In this document: positions 41,599 through 50,395 of the stretch, one piece after another
Layout: every line of letters starts with the position of its first letter
Numbering within the stretch: the first letter of the stretch is position 1
Assembly: GCF_900104785.1 (NCBI RefSeq)
Contig: NZ_LT629733.1
Location: 1,086,501 to 1,150,500, forward strand
DNA: 64,000 nt
Reading direction: 5' to 3'
From: Formosa sp. Hel1_31_208
Lineage (GTDB): Bacteria > Bacteroidota > Bacteroidia > Flavobacteriales > Flavobacteriaceae
Program-made: the position numbers and the translations under genes
Notes under the pieces: model-generated
Told to the model about the DNA's origin: nothing
The model's database searches: none
Seen by the model: the letters and a program-made list of their open reading frames with translations, nothing else

Positions 41599-44142
41599 CT
41601 AAAAGGGGTAATTCACACCTATATTATAAACAGCATTACTGAAGTTGTAGTCTTTAAACCAGCGATTACCTAACTCTCTTGATGGGTCATAGGTTTTAAA
41701 CCCAATATCACCTCTAAGTACAAAAAAGCTAAAATCATAACGGATGCCAAACCCTGAACCCACGGCAATATCCTTTAGCGAATCAAAACCCGTAAAGGTG
41801 GCTCTATCATCTTCAACGTTATCAAATACATTCCAGATGTTTCCAGCATCAATAAAAAGGGCTCCATTAAAGCGTCCAAGTAAATTAAAGCGCTGTTCTG
41901 CACTTAAGGTAATTTTGAAATTAGCTTCATTGAATTCATTGGTAGATAGTGAGCTTCCTGGGCCTAAGTTATATGCAGTCCATGCTCTAATATCGTTTGG
42001 CCCTCCAGCGAAGAAACTTTCTGCAAACGGGATGCTATTTGAATTGCCGTAAGGAATAGCAATACCAAAATAACTACGAACAGCTAGTTCGTTCTTTCTG
42101 CCTAAATCCCAGTGCTTAACATAGTCGAATTCTGTCTTCACATACTGCGAAAACGGAACATCAAACACTTCATATCGGCCATCATCATTTCGGGGTAATC
42201 TGAAGGCTCTTGATAAATTTGATAATAAATTACCAGCCAATTCTAATCGCAATCGCAGAATTGAAAAATCATTATCAAAAAGATTTTCTCGTCTATTTTT
42301 AACATAATTAAAACTTGATGAAAAAATAAGGTTGTCTTCTGTAAGTCGCTCTTTACGTTGATTGATATTATTTACAGTGACAAATTCTTCATCATTGGAG
42401 GTCAATGGGGTGTTCCCAGCTATAACATCATTTATAAAGGTGTTGGCTCCATTGGGAATGGTGAGATTAGTATCATCCGCTATATAGCCTATATCTTGAG
42501 CAATTTGATTCAGTCTACTGTATGAATTTTGATAGACTCCAAAATAATTTGCCGTATTTAAGTTTTTAACGAATTGAACATTAAAAAGGTCTAAATTATT
42601 GGTAACCTTTTTAGAAGGGTACCAGTTGTAGTTTACAGTCCCAGTAAAGGCTTGTTTGTCTAATCCAATATTACGCTGACTGGCAGCACTCAAGCTAATT
42701 CTTGTGCTAGGCGACATGTACTTTGGAATAATTTTTTCAGTATTAAAAGGCAAGAAAAACCGAGGAATTTTTAACCTTAAATTTCCACCAAGCTCATTAA
42801 TGTCAAAAAATTGGTCTTTAGAGTTTGAGGCATCTCGAGAGGAGCCTATAGCGCCTAAACCAGAGATTTCTAGAGTTTCGGCACCTCTAAATATATTTCT
42901 AATTACTAAACCAACACTACCCGCAAACCCAACGGTTTGGATATTACTTTGCGAGACTTCAAAACTACTAGTAAGTTCAAATTTCTTTCGTGGCACTAAG
43001 TACAAATTTGCTGTTAACGTAGTGTCATTCTCGTTTTCTATGTATTCAATTCTTGATCTAAAGGCTTGTAATTCGCTTAAATAACGATAGGTTCGTATTC
43101 TATCAATTTCTTTAAAGACATCTCCTCTACGAATAAATACAGCATCTGTTATGGCTTTGGGTCTGTACTTTAACTTGTCATAACTGTATAGGTTGTAATC
43201 CTTATATTGAACCGAGTCTTTAATAGCTTCATTGCGGTTTTCATTTTTAAAATCGGTAAAAATGTTAACATCTTTAATCTTGTAGATTTTAAAAGGGACT
43301 CGAGTTATAGAATCTTCAGATCGAACTGCCCGATCTGCAATGAATAATTCTGTATTTATTTTTTTATTCGTGCCAATAGTATCCAAATCAAACGTAATAT
43401 AGTCTTGTCCAAAATGATAAAATCCCGAATTACGAAGCTGTTCTGTTAATCGATCGCGTTCTGCCGAAAAATTGGCTTCATCGTATTGTTGACCTTTTTT
43501 TATTAATGCACCATTTTTTAGTTTGTCGCGATAAAAAGAGTCCATCACAGGTGTCTTGATAGAGGCTTTTATACTATCTAAGATATAAGGTTTGCCTGTG
43601 TTTACTTTGTAGGTTACGCGAGCCCTTTGATTACTGTCTTTTTCGGTTTCAAAAGAGGTTACGACATTAAACCAACCTTTACTGAAATAATACTTTTTAA
43701 TCGCATTGGCTGTTTTTTCTGCACGTTCTTTATTGTATATGGTTGGGGCTTCACCGGTTTTTTTAAGCCAACTATTAAAGTTTTTCTTAGACCTTATCCA
43801 GGCTTCATATTGTTTAATAGATAACAGTTTTTTTGCACCTGTATTTGGATCTTCCGGATTTCGATAGCGCTCATTTAAAATAGAATCTATATTAGGTCTG
43901 GCTAAATTGTAGATGTGTAAGCGTAAAGGAAGTCCTAATAAAGTTCCATTAGGTTTTTGATAGATAAGATTCGTTACGGTTTCCGAATTGTTTTTCTTGT
44001 CATTCACTAAAACTGTATTGCCAGTTAATAAATGTTCGTCCTTTTTGACGCGCTTCATGACATTACACGAAAAAAACGTGCATATTAAGCAGAAGGCAAT
44101 TATTCTGGAAAAGCGAAATTTCAAAAAAGAAAAAATTTTCAT
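41599..44142 (-). CDS. tamL: TamA/BamA-family outer membrane protein, lipoprotein TamL form
   Basis: The 847-aa protein begins with a lipoprotein signal (IIAFCLICTFFSCNVM, Cys near residue 26) rather than a plain signal peptide. POTRA-like segments run from about 35 to 400 (ANAIKKYYFSKGWFNVVTSF, RLTEQLRNSGFYHFGQDYI). A C-terminal 16-strand barrel (about 400-847) has the conserved AESFFAGGPNDIRAWTAYNL turn and AVGSGFGIRYDFSFFVLRGD. Lipidated TamA homologues (TamL) are known in Bacteroidota and are needed for outer membrane biogenesis. It is in the outer membrane with POTRA in the periplasm. The order tamL, trmH-like, porT, ubiE is typical of flavobacteria. Confidence 0.92.
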   Translation of the reverse strand: MKIFSFLKFRFSRIIAFCLICTFFSCNVMKRVKKDEHLLTGNTVLVNDKKNNSETVTNLIYQKPNGTLLGLPLRLHIYNLARPNIDSILNERYRNPEDPNTGAKKLLSIKQYEAWIRSKKNFNSWLKKTGEAPTIYNKERAEKTANAIKKYYFSKGWFNVVTSFETEKDSNQRARVTYKVNTGKPYILDSIKASIKTPVMDSFYRDKLKNGALIKKGQQYDEANFSAERDRLTEQLRNSGFYHFGQDYITFDLDTIGTNKKINTELFIADRAVRSEDSITRVPFKIYKIKDVNIFTDFKNENRNEAIKDSVQYKDYNLYSYDKLKYRPKAITDAVFIRRGDVFKEIDRIRTYRYLSELQAFRSRIEYIENENDTTLTANLYLVPRKKFELTSSFEVSQSNIQTVGFAGSVGLVIRNIFRGAETLEISGLGAIGSSRDASNSKDQFFDINELGGNLRLKIPRFFLPFNTEKIIPKYMSPSTRISLSAASQRNIGLDKQAFTGTVNYNWYPSKKVTNNLDLFNVQFVKNLNTANYFGVYQNSYSRLNQIAQDIGYIADDTNLTIPNGANTFINDVIAGNTPLTSNDEEFVTVNNINQRKERLTEDNLIFSSSFNYVKNRRENLFDNDFSILRLRLELAGNLLSNLSRAFRLPRNDDGRYEVFDVPFSQYVKTEFDYVKHWDLGRKNELAVRSYFGIAIPYGNSNSIPFAESFFAGGPNDIRAWTAYNLGPGSSLSTNEFNEANFKITLSAEQRFNLLGRFNGALFIDAGNIWNVFDNVEDDRATFTGFDSLKDIAVGSGFGIRYDFSFFVLRGDIGFKTYDPSRELGNRWFKDYNFSNAVYNIGVNYPF

Positions 44143-44274
44143 TAAGTTCTACCCAAATTTAAGGTTTAAATTGAATCCATCACAGGTATATTGTTTTCTC
44201 TATTAACAAATAATAGACCAAAAAGTTTTACTTTGTGATTTATTTATCATCTTAACAAAAGTAAATAGATTTTA

Positions 44275-45000
44275 ATGTTAACAAAGAGCCACGTTAAATT
44301 AATTACGAGTCTAAAACAAAAAAAGTTTAGACAGGAGCATCAATTATTTGTGGTTGAAGGTATAAAAGGGATACAAGAGTTTTTAAATTCTAACTTTGAG
44401 TTATACCAATTGTTTTCAACAGAAGCTGTTTTTAACGCTGAAATCATTCTTATTTCTGAAAAGGAACTTCAAAAGATTAGTTTTCTTAAATCACCAAATA
44501 CAGCACTCGCTATTTTTAGAATACCTGCAGTTGTACAAAAGGAATTGAACGGATTAATCGTAGCACTTGATGATGTGCGCGATCCAGGAAATTTAGGAAC
44601 GATTATCAGGCTTTGTGATTGGTTTGGAATTCATAATTTACTTTGTAGTCAATCAACTGTAGATTGTTATAATCCTAAGGTTGTGCAAGCTACAATGGGT
44701 TCACTAACCAGAGTGCACATTCAATATGTCGATCTTGAAGGGGTTTTAGAAGATTATCAGAATGAGGTCTATGGTACTTTTATGGATGGTGAAACCATTT
44801 ATTCTGAAACCTTACCAAGCAGCTGTGTTATTATCATGGGTAATGAGGCAAATGGAATCTCTGAACCTGTCAAAAGGTTAGTAACTAAAAAAATTAGTAT
44901 TCCAAGATTTGGTAATCTTCAAGCTACCGAAAGCCTTAATGTTGCGACTGCAACAGCAATCATATTGAGTGAATTTAAGCGAAATTCTATTGAAATGTAA
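44275..45000 (+). CDS. TrmH/SpoU-family RNA 2'-O-methyltransferase
   Basis: The 241-aa protein has an N-terminal substrate-binding part (KLITSLKQKKFRQEHQLFVV) and a SPOUT domain with the three signature motifs: LDDVRDPGNLGTIIRLCDWF, VIIMGNEANGISEPVKRLV and IPRFGNLQATESLNVATATA. The trefoil knot binds S-adenosylmethionine. It methylates a ribose in rRNA or tRNA; which site cannot be told from sequence. It is transcribed divergently from tamL and convergently with porT, with the last 14 bases overlapping porT's 3' end. Confidence 0.92.
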   Translation: MLTKSHVKLITSLKQKKFRQEHQLFVVEGIKGIQEFLNSNFELYQLFSTEAVFNAEIILISEKELQKISFLKSPNTALAIFRIPAVVQKELNGLIVALDDVRDPGNLGTIIRLCDWFGIHNLLCSQSTVDCYNPKVVQATMGSLTRVHIQYVDLEGVLEDYQNEVYGTFMDGETIYSETLPSSCVIIMGNEANGISEPVKRLVTKKISIPRFGNLQATESLNVATATAIILSEFKRNSIEM

Positions 45001-45700
45001 AATTTAAAAAGATTCCACGTGTTTTCATGGTGGTAATGTTACTGGTCCATGGACTACTAGGATCAACATCTCTTACCAATTCATCATTGAGGGCAAAAAC
45101 ACCTCTAATAGATGGGGTGAACTTAAACCATTGGTTATAAAAATCAACACCAAAACCTAGTTCGTAAAACAACACATTTTTCTTAGTTCTAAATTGACCA
45201 GCTGAGTTGTCATCGGGATTTTCTTCATTACTTGATAAGTTGATGGAAGCAGAAAAACCACCGATAATAAAAGGCTTAAAATTATTTAAACGTTTGGCAG
45301 ATACTTTTAGTAATAATGGAAAATGCACATAGGTTGATTTAATCTCTCGTAACAAGTCAGCGTTAGAAAATTCTTGTCCGATAAAATAATTGGGATCGTA
45401 TTGTAAATTTCTTTGAGTAATAAATAAACCCGGTTCAAAGCGCAAATCCAAATGATTATTTATACGAAGATTCGAAATAAGACCCACACTAAACCCTAAG
45501 TTGGTTTCTACTAAAATATCAGGTTGATTTTGTTCATAGTTAAATTGATAGTCATAGCTATTGAGTCCAAGGTAAAAACCCCAGCTTAGCAATTGCTTAT
45601 CAAAATTCTCGTTATTTTTGATTTTCTCTCTACTAAATAATTGAGCTGAAACACTCTGTGAGGCCATTAGTAAAGTTAAAATTATAAGTAGTCTTCTCAT
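44987..45700 (-). CDS. porT: T9SS outer membrane barrel PorT
   Basis: The ATG at 45698-45700 (MRRLLIILTLLMASQSVSAQ) gives a clean signal peptide; an upstream ATG adds six residues. The 237-aa protein is an eight-strand-like barrel with LLSWGFYLGLNSYDYQFNY, GFSVGLISNLRINNHLDLRF, EPGLFITQRNL and NVLFYELGFGVDFY. PorT is an outer membrane component needed for type IX secretion and gliding. Its presence next to ubiE is the usual flavobacterial arrangement and explains how the T9SS-tagged proteins in this window can be exported. It is translated about 28 bases after ubiE's start region on the opposite side of that gene's 3' end. Confidence 0.92.
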   Translation of the reverse strand: MRRLLIILTLLMASQSVSAQLFSREKIKNNENFDKQLLSWGFYLGLNSYDYQFNYEQNQPDILVETNLGFSVGLISNLRINNHLDLRFEPGLFITQRNLQYDPNYFIGQEFSNADLLREIKSTYVHFPLLLKVSAKRLNNFKPFIIGGFSASINLSSNEENPDDNSAGQFRTKKNVLFYELGFGVDFYNQWFKFTPSIRGVFALNDELVRDVDPSSPWTSNITTMKTRGIFLNFTFQ

Positions 45701-45728
45701 AAATATCACGATATTCACGTGTTAGTTC

Positions 45729-46460
45729 CTAAGCTTTTGATGCTGTATAGATGGTGGCAACACCTAAAGTTTGAGGATTGTCATGCACGTTAATAAACCC
45801 AATTTTACGTAAAATATTGTTTAAAACCTCACCATATGGAAAAACAGATGCAGATTCACTTAAATATGTATAGGCAGATTGGTCTTTAGAAAAGAGTTTT
45901 CCTATGGCCGGTAAAATAAATTTGGAATAGAACTTGTAGCCTTGTTTAAATGGTGTTTTGGTAGGCACTGACGTTTCAAGAATCACAAAAATACCGTTAG
46001 GTTTTAAGACTCTCAAAATTTCAGCTAATCCTTTCTCTAAAGTTTCAAAATTCCGAACACCAAAAGCCACGGTTATCGCATCAAAGCTATTATCCTCAAA
46101 AGGTAAATTTTCAGAATCACCAATGACCATTGAGATGAGGTTGTCAAGCGACTTGTGTTTTATCTTATGTCGCCCAACTTCTAACATGCCATCGCTAATA
46201 TCTAAACCAATAATTTCTTTGGCATCAGTTTTAGCTAAATTAATGGCGAGATCCCCTGTTCCAGTTGCGATGTCTAAAACACGCTCTGGATTCGTTTTTG
46301 ACACGATATCGACAACCTTGTTTCTCCATTTTATATCAATTCCAAAAGAAATAACACGATTTAAACCGTCGTATTCTTTTGAGATATTATCAAACATTTG
46401 AGTGACTTGTTCCTTTTTATTCAATTCACTATCCTTATAAGGTGTAATTTTTGAGGACAT
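45729..46460 (-). CDS. ubiE: Demethylmenaquinone methyltransferase
   Basis: I use the ATG at 46458-46460 ([19 protein letters not shown], 243 aa), since the earlier ATG overlaps a -7 box. Class I methyltransferase motifs are [35 protein letters not shown] and [19 protein letters not shown]. The MenG/UbiE signature [17 protein letters not shown] and [17 protein letters not shown] are present. It adds the C2 methyl to demethylmenaquinone, the last step in menaquinone synthesis. It is upstream of porT on the same strand and probably cotranscribed with it. Confidence 0.95.
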   Translation of the reverse strand: MSSKITPYKDSELNKKEQVTQMFDNISKEYDGLNRVISFGIDIKWRNKVVDIVSKTNPERVLDIATGTGDLAINLAKTDAKEIIGLDISDGMLEVGRHKIKHKSLDNLISMVIGDSENLPFEDNSFDAITVAFGVRNFETLEKGLAEILRVLKPNGIFVILETSVPTKTPFKQGYKFYSKFILPAIGKLFSKDQSAYTYLSESASVFPYGEVLNNILRKIGFINVHDNPQTLGVATIYTASKA

Positions 46461-46472
46461 TCTTTTTTTTTG

Positions 46473-46480
46473 CAAATATA
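46473..46480 (-). promoter_or_regulatory. Flavobacterial -7 box of ubiE
   Basis: TATATTTG on the minus strand lies 12 bases before the chosen ubiE ATG, implying a very short leader. No clear TTG -33 element is seen. Confidence 0.45.
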
Positions 46481-46549
46481 CTTAAAACTAATAGCTTTAA
46501 GTAATTTGATATGTACTTTTAGAGTGCATATAAAAACATAATAATGTAG

Positions 46550-46557
46550 TATATTTG
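46550..46557 (+). promoter_or_regulatory. Flavobacterial -7 box of trkA
   Basis: TATATTTG lies 23 bases before the trkA ATG on the plus strand. The -33 element is not obvious. Confidence 0.45.
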
Positions 46558-46580
46558 TATGCTTTTTTGAATATAGATCA

Positions 46581-47930
46581 ATGAAAATTATTATTGCGGG
46601 TGCTGGAGAAGTAGGATTTCATTTAGCCAAACTATTGTCTTATGAATCTCAAGAGATTACGCTAATTGACACCGATAAAAACAGCTTGGCATATGCCAGT
46701 GATCATCTCGATATTAGAGTTATAAAAGGTGATGTGACGTCTATTGCCATACTAAAAGAGGCTAGAATAAATACCGCCGAGTTATTTATTGCTGTTACCT
46801 CTTCGGAAACTACAAATATTACAGCCTGTGTGCTAGCTAAGCAACTAGGAGCTAAGCAAACCATTGCTAGAATATCAAATTCAGAATTTATAGATCAAAA
46901 AGAAGAAGTTGGGTTTACCAAGTTTGGAATTGATGAGCTTATTTCTCCTGAAACACTAGCTGCTACTGAAATAGGATTGTTATTAAATCAGTATGGGTTT
47001 AATGACACTTATGAATTTGAGCAAGGTGCTTTAACCATGCTAAGTTTACGTTTATCGCGAACAGCAAGTTTTGTTGGAAAAACCGTAAGAGAAGCAGCTC
47101 AAGTATTTCCAGAATTGCATTTTGTACCTATTGCTATACAGCGTTATGCGACACAGTATACGATAATTCCACGTGGAGATACAGAATTTAAGGAAGGGGA
47201 TAAAGTGGTTTTTATGACTTCAAAAGGAGGTGATGATGAGCTGTTTGAATTATCTGGAAAAGTGAAAACAGAACTCAAAAACATTATGATTTTGGGTGGT
47301 AGCAAGATTGGTTATAAGACGGCTAAAGAATTGTGTGAGAGTAAGTTCAAGGTGAAGTTGATAGAAAATGATAAAGAAAAAGCCTTTGAGTGTGCTGATG
47401 ATCTTCCTAATGCCCTTGTTATTAATGGAGATGGAAGAAATGTTGAACTTTTAGAAGAAGAAAACATCACCGAAATGGATGCTTTTATCTCAGTGACTGG
47501 AAATTCTGAGACTAATATTATGTCCTGCTTGGTTGCCAAGTCTAAGGGTGTTAAAAAAACTATTGCCCTAGTAGAGAATATGGATTATTACCAGCTGTCT
47601 CAGTCAATAGGGATTGATACTTTAATTAATAAAAAACTTCTTGCAGCAAATAATATTTTTAGATACATCCGACGTGGAGAAGTTGTCGCGATGACTAAAC
47701 TAAGTAATATGAATGCGGAGCTTTTAGAGTTTGAAGTGACATCAACTTCTAAAATTACACGGCATAAAATCAAAGATCTAGATTTTCCAAGATCTGCAAT
47801 TATTGGCGGTGTGATAAGAGATGAGATTGGACTTATTCCCTTAGGCGATTTTCAAATCCAGGTAGGAGATAAGGTTGTGGTCTGTAGTTTGCCAAGAGCC
47901 ATCACCCAAGTAGAGCGATTCTTCTTCTAA
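46581..47930 (+). CDS. trkA: Trk potassium transport regulatory subunit TrkA
   Basis: The 449-aa protein has two RCK halves. Each begins with a Rossmann loop: MKIIIAGAGEVGFHLAKLLS at 1-20 and IMILGGSKIGYKTAKELCES near 235. TrkA_C parts follow each (FVGKTVREAAQVFPELHFVP, then ITRHKIKDLDFPRSAIIGGV). It binds NAD(H) or other nucleotides as a ring on the cytoplasmic face of TrkH and gates K+ uptake. The downstream trkH starts 9 bases later, so the two form an operon. Both genes look intact and of normal length. Confidence 0.95.
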   Translation: MKIIIAGAGEVGFHLAKLLSYESQEITLIDTDKNSLAYASDHLDIRVIKGDVTSIAILKEARINTAELFIAVTSSETTNITACVLAKQLGAKQTIARISNSEFIDQKEEVGFTKFGIDELISPETLAATEIGLLLNQYGFNDTYEFEQGALTMLSLRLSRTASFVGKTVREAAQVFPELHFVPIAIQRYATQYTIIPRGDTEFKEGDKVVFMTSKGGDDELFELSGKVKTELKNIMILGGSKIGYKTAKELCESKFKVKLIENDKEKAFECADDLPNALVINGDGRNVELLEEENITEMDAFISVTGNSETNIMSCLVAKSKGVKKTIALVENMDYYQLSQSIGIDTLINKKLLAANNIFRYIRRGEVVAMTKLSNMNAELLEFEVTSTSKITRHKIKDLDFPRSAIIGGVIRDEIGLIPLGDFQIQVGDKVVVCSLPRAITQVERFFF

Positions 47931-47939
47931 TTAGAAACT

Positions 47940-49433
47940 ATGAAGCTGAACTATAAAATCATATTTCATTTTTTCGGACTTTTATGTCTCTTTAATGGAG
48001 GCTTCATGCTGTTGTCTACAATCATCAGCTTCATATATAAAGACGGTGCAACCCTAGAAATATTGAGTGCCGGACTCATTGTTTTGGTTATGGGTATTAT
48101 CGCGATGTTAGTTACCAAAAATCATAAAAAAGAGCTAGATAAACGAGAAGGGTATATTGTTGTTGCGTTTGGCTGGATTGTCATGGCTTTAACGGGTACT
48201 TTGCCTTATTTAATCACAGGAACAATCCCGAGTTTTACCAATGCCTTTTTTGAAACCATGTCTGGTTATACAACTACTGGAGCTAGTATTTTAAATGATA
48301 TAGAGGTATTGCCAGAAGGAATTTTGTTTTGGCGAAGTATGACGCATTGGATAGGAGGTATGGGTATTATTGTATTAGCTATAGCCATATTGCCGTTATT
48401 AGGTATTGGAGGAATGCAGTTATTTGCAGCTGAAGCTCCAGGACCAAATGCTGACAAACTCCATCCTAGAATCACCGATACAGCAAAGCGCCTATGGCTT
48501 ATTTATTTTGGTTATACTGCGGCAGAAACTATATTGCTGCAGGTTGCTGGCATGAACTTTTTTGATGCTATAAATCATTCGCTGTGTACGTTGTCTACAG
48601 GTGGGTTTTCAACAAAAAATGCTAGCGTAGCCTATTGGAATGGGCAACCAGTAATTCAATACATTATTATTGTTTTCATGTTTTTAGCTGGAACTAACTT
48701 TGTATTGAGTTATTTCGCATTTAAAGGAAAGGTGCAAAAAGCCATTCGAGATGAAGAGTTTAAATTATACTTTAAGTTTATTGCTTTATTTACCATTGTA
48801 GCGGCATTCATAATTTATTTTAACGCTGATTTTTCCTTATCCTCAATAGATCATCCCATGGTTTTAGGGAAGGCTGAAGCGTCTTTTAGACATGGCTTAT
48901 TTCAAGTAATAGCCATCGTGACAACAACAGGATTTGTCACGGCAGATTACACCATGTGGACCCCATTTTTACTCGTATTTTTCTTCGGAATTATGTTTTT
49001 AGGTGGCTCGGCAGGAAGTACTTCTGGAGGCGTGAAAGTGGTTCGCCATATGATTATGATAAAAAACGGATTTTTAGAATTTAAACGCGCCTTACATCCA
49101 AATGCAATTCTTCCAGTTAGGTATAATCAAAAAGCAGTCTCAGGAGATATTGTATTCAATATACTTGGATTTTTTATTCTATATATGTTATCCTTTATTG
49201 TTGGAGCTTTAGTCTTCTCTATGTTTCAAATTGATTTTGAATCGTCAATTGGACTATCGGCTTCGAGTTTAGGAAATGTTGGCCCTGCTTTGGGCGATTT
49301 CGGACCAGTAAATAACTATTCAGCTTTACCCAGTTTAGCAAAGTGGTGGTCAGCTTTTTTAATGCTCATTGGACGATTAGAATTGTTTACTGTCTTGATA
49401 TTATTGACACCTTTTTTCTGGAGAAATAGATAA
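47940..49433 (+). CDS. trkH: Trk potassium transporter membrane subunit TrkH
   Basis: The 497-aa polytopic protein has about ten to twelve membrane segments. Selectivity-filter-like repeats are TMSGYTTTGASIL, LCTLSTGGFSTKN, IVTTTGFVTADY and ASSLGNVGPALG, as in TrkH/KtrB. It is the K+ pore in the inner membrane. It is coupled to trkA, which lies 9 bases upstream. The N-terminus and C-terminal end (FTVLILLTPFFWRNR) match full-length TrkH. Confidence 0.95.
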   Translation: MKLNYKIIFHFFGLLCLFNGGFMLLSTIISFIYKDGATLEILSAGLIVLVMGIIAMLVTKNHKKELDKREGYIVVAFGWIVMALTGTLPYLITGTIPSFTNAFFETMSGYTTTGASILNDIEVLPEGILFWRSMTHWIGGMGIIVLAIAILPLLGIGGMQLFAAEAPGPNADKLHPRITDTAKRLWLIYFGYTAAETILLQVAGMNFFDAINHSLCTLSTGGFSTKNASVAYWNGQPVIQYIIIVFMFLAGTNFVLSYFAFKGKVQKAIRDEEFKLYFKFIALFTIVAAFIIYFNADFSLSSIDHPMVLGKAEASFRHGLFQVIAIVTTTGFVTADYTMWTPFLLVFFFGIMFLGGSAGSTSGGVKVVRHMIMIKNGFLEFKRALHPNAILPVRYNQKAVSGDIVFNILGFFILYMLSFIVGALVFSMFQIDFESSIGLSASSLGNVGPALGDFGPVNNYSALPSLAKWWSAFLMLIGRLELFTVLILLTPFFWRNR

Positions 49434-49594
49434 TCTTTTCAAATATTTCTAAAAAAAATGATGTCTTAAAATCATTAATATTTATAGGTGTTTCCATGAT
49501 TTTGTGTTCGACTTTAGCGACTTACCGTAGAATTGTTGTGTAACATTTTGAGGAGATATACGTCTTATTTATATAACCACTAAAATAATCAATC

Positions 49595-49849
49595 ATGGAA
49601 TTAGTAATCACATCTCAAGAATTAGAACCATTACCCATACATAAGTTGTCCACAACATTTGAACGACCAGAAGGGTTGTTAAATTCAAATTACAAAGCTG
49701 TTGTAAAATGTAATTTAACCAACACAGAATTAAATTCAATTTTTGGTATTAAGCAACTTGTAAAAAGCAGACAATATCAATTTACTTCAAGTATCGAAAC
49801 CCTTTTAAAACTGTCTGTTTTTGTAACAGTGTTGGCCTTTATTATATAG
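49595..49849 (+). CDS. Small hypothetical protein with C-terminal membrane helix
   Basis: The 84-aa frame has a soluble N-terminal part (VITSQELEPLPIHKLSTTFE) and one hydrophobic segment at the end (LLKLSVFVTVLAFII). There is an ATG in good AT-rich context. No family is recognised. It lies 160 bases after trkH and may be lineage specific. I rate it as more likely real than not because the frame reads protein-like throughout. Confidence 0.45.
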   Translation: MELVITSQELEPLPIHKLSTTFERPEGLLNSNYKAVVKCNLTNTELNSIFGIKQLVKSRQYQFTSSIETLLKLSVFVTVLAFII

Positions 49850-49982
49850 GCAGCCACTTGTAGACTTTTTTAACTGGTACGATTGAGTTCTCACTCAAAA
49901 CTATCTTTTACATTTTATCAATACATGGTCGATGTGTCATAGCATATCGAAGGGTATTGTATACGTTACTTACAACTTTAGA

Positions 49983-50294
49983 ATGTCTGAGATTTTTCAG
50001 AAAGAATACGTTAGAATTATGAGCTCAATTGGATCCATGAATGCATCGTTGAAGAATAATCGCAAGTTATTAAAAAATGGCAAGCGCAAACCATTTTCGA
50101 AGTCACTTGTTGGATATCATAAAATGACACCCTATAAAACCTATGTGCTCCCTGAAGTGCAACCTCATGTACTGCGCAGAGTTAGAATAAAAATCAAAAG
50201 AGAGAATAGGCGTTTATTAATCAAACAGATAATCGTAGGTGTTTTTGTAGGATCTATTATAACCTACTGGTTTTATAGAATTCAGTATGGTTGA
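49983..50294 (+). CDS. Small basic protein with C-terminal membrane helix
   Basis: I choose the ATG at 49983 (MSEIFQKEYVRIMSSIGSMN, 103 aa). The sequence is strongly basic (KNNRKLLKNGKRKPFSKS, RRVRIKIKRENRRLL) and ends with a helix (IIVGVFVGSIITYWFYRI). Such a tail-anchored basic protein could associate with membranes or nucleic acid; this is inference. A 28-codon frame overlaps its stop. No family is recognised. Confidence 0.45.
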   Translation: MSEIFQKEYVRIMSSIGSMNASLKNNRKLLKNGKRKPFSKSLVGYHKMTPYKTYVLPEVQPHVLRRVRIKIKRENRRLLIKQIIVGVFVGSIITYWFYRIQYG

Positions 50295-50373
50295 AATCAA
50301 AAAAAAGGATTACAACAGAAATCAGTTCAATTTCACTATATCTCTTATAATCCTCTTTCTGATTATTATTTAA
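50287..50373 (+). CDS. Possible 28-aa membrane peptide
   Basis: An ATG overlaps the previous gene's end (TATGGTTGA) and opens MVEIKKKDYNRNQFNF, then a helix of ILV residues (TISLIILFLIII) before TAA. The overlap and the charge-then-helix layout fit a coupled small membrane protein. The frame is short, so chance is possible. Confidence 0.3.
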   Translation: MVEIKKKDYNRNQFNFTISLIILFLIII

Positions 50374-50395
50374 CTAGCAACTACTGCAACATCAT

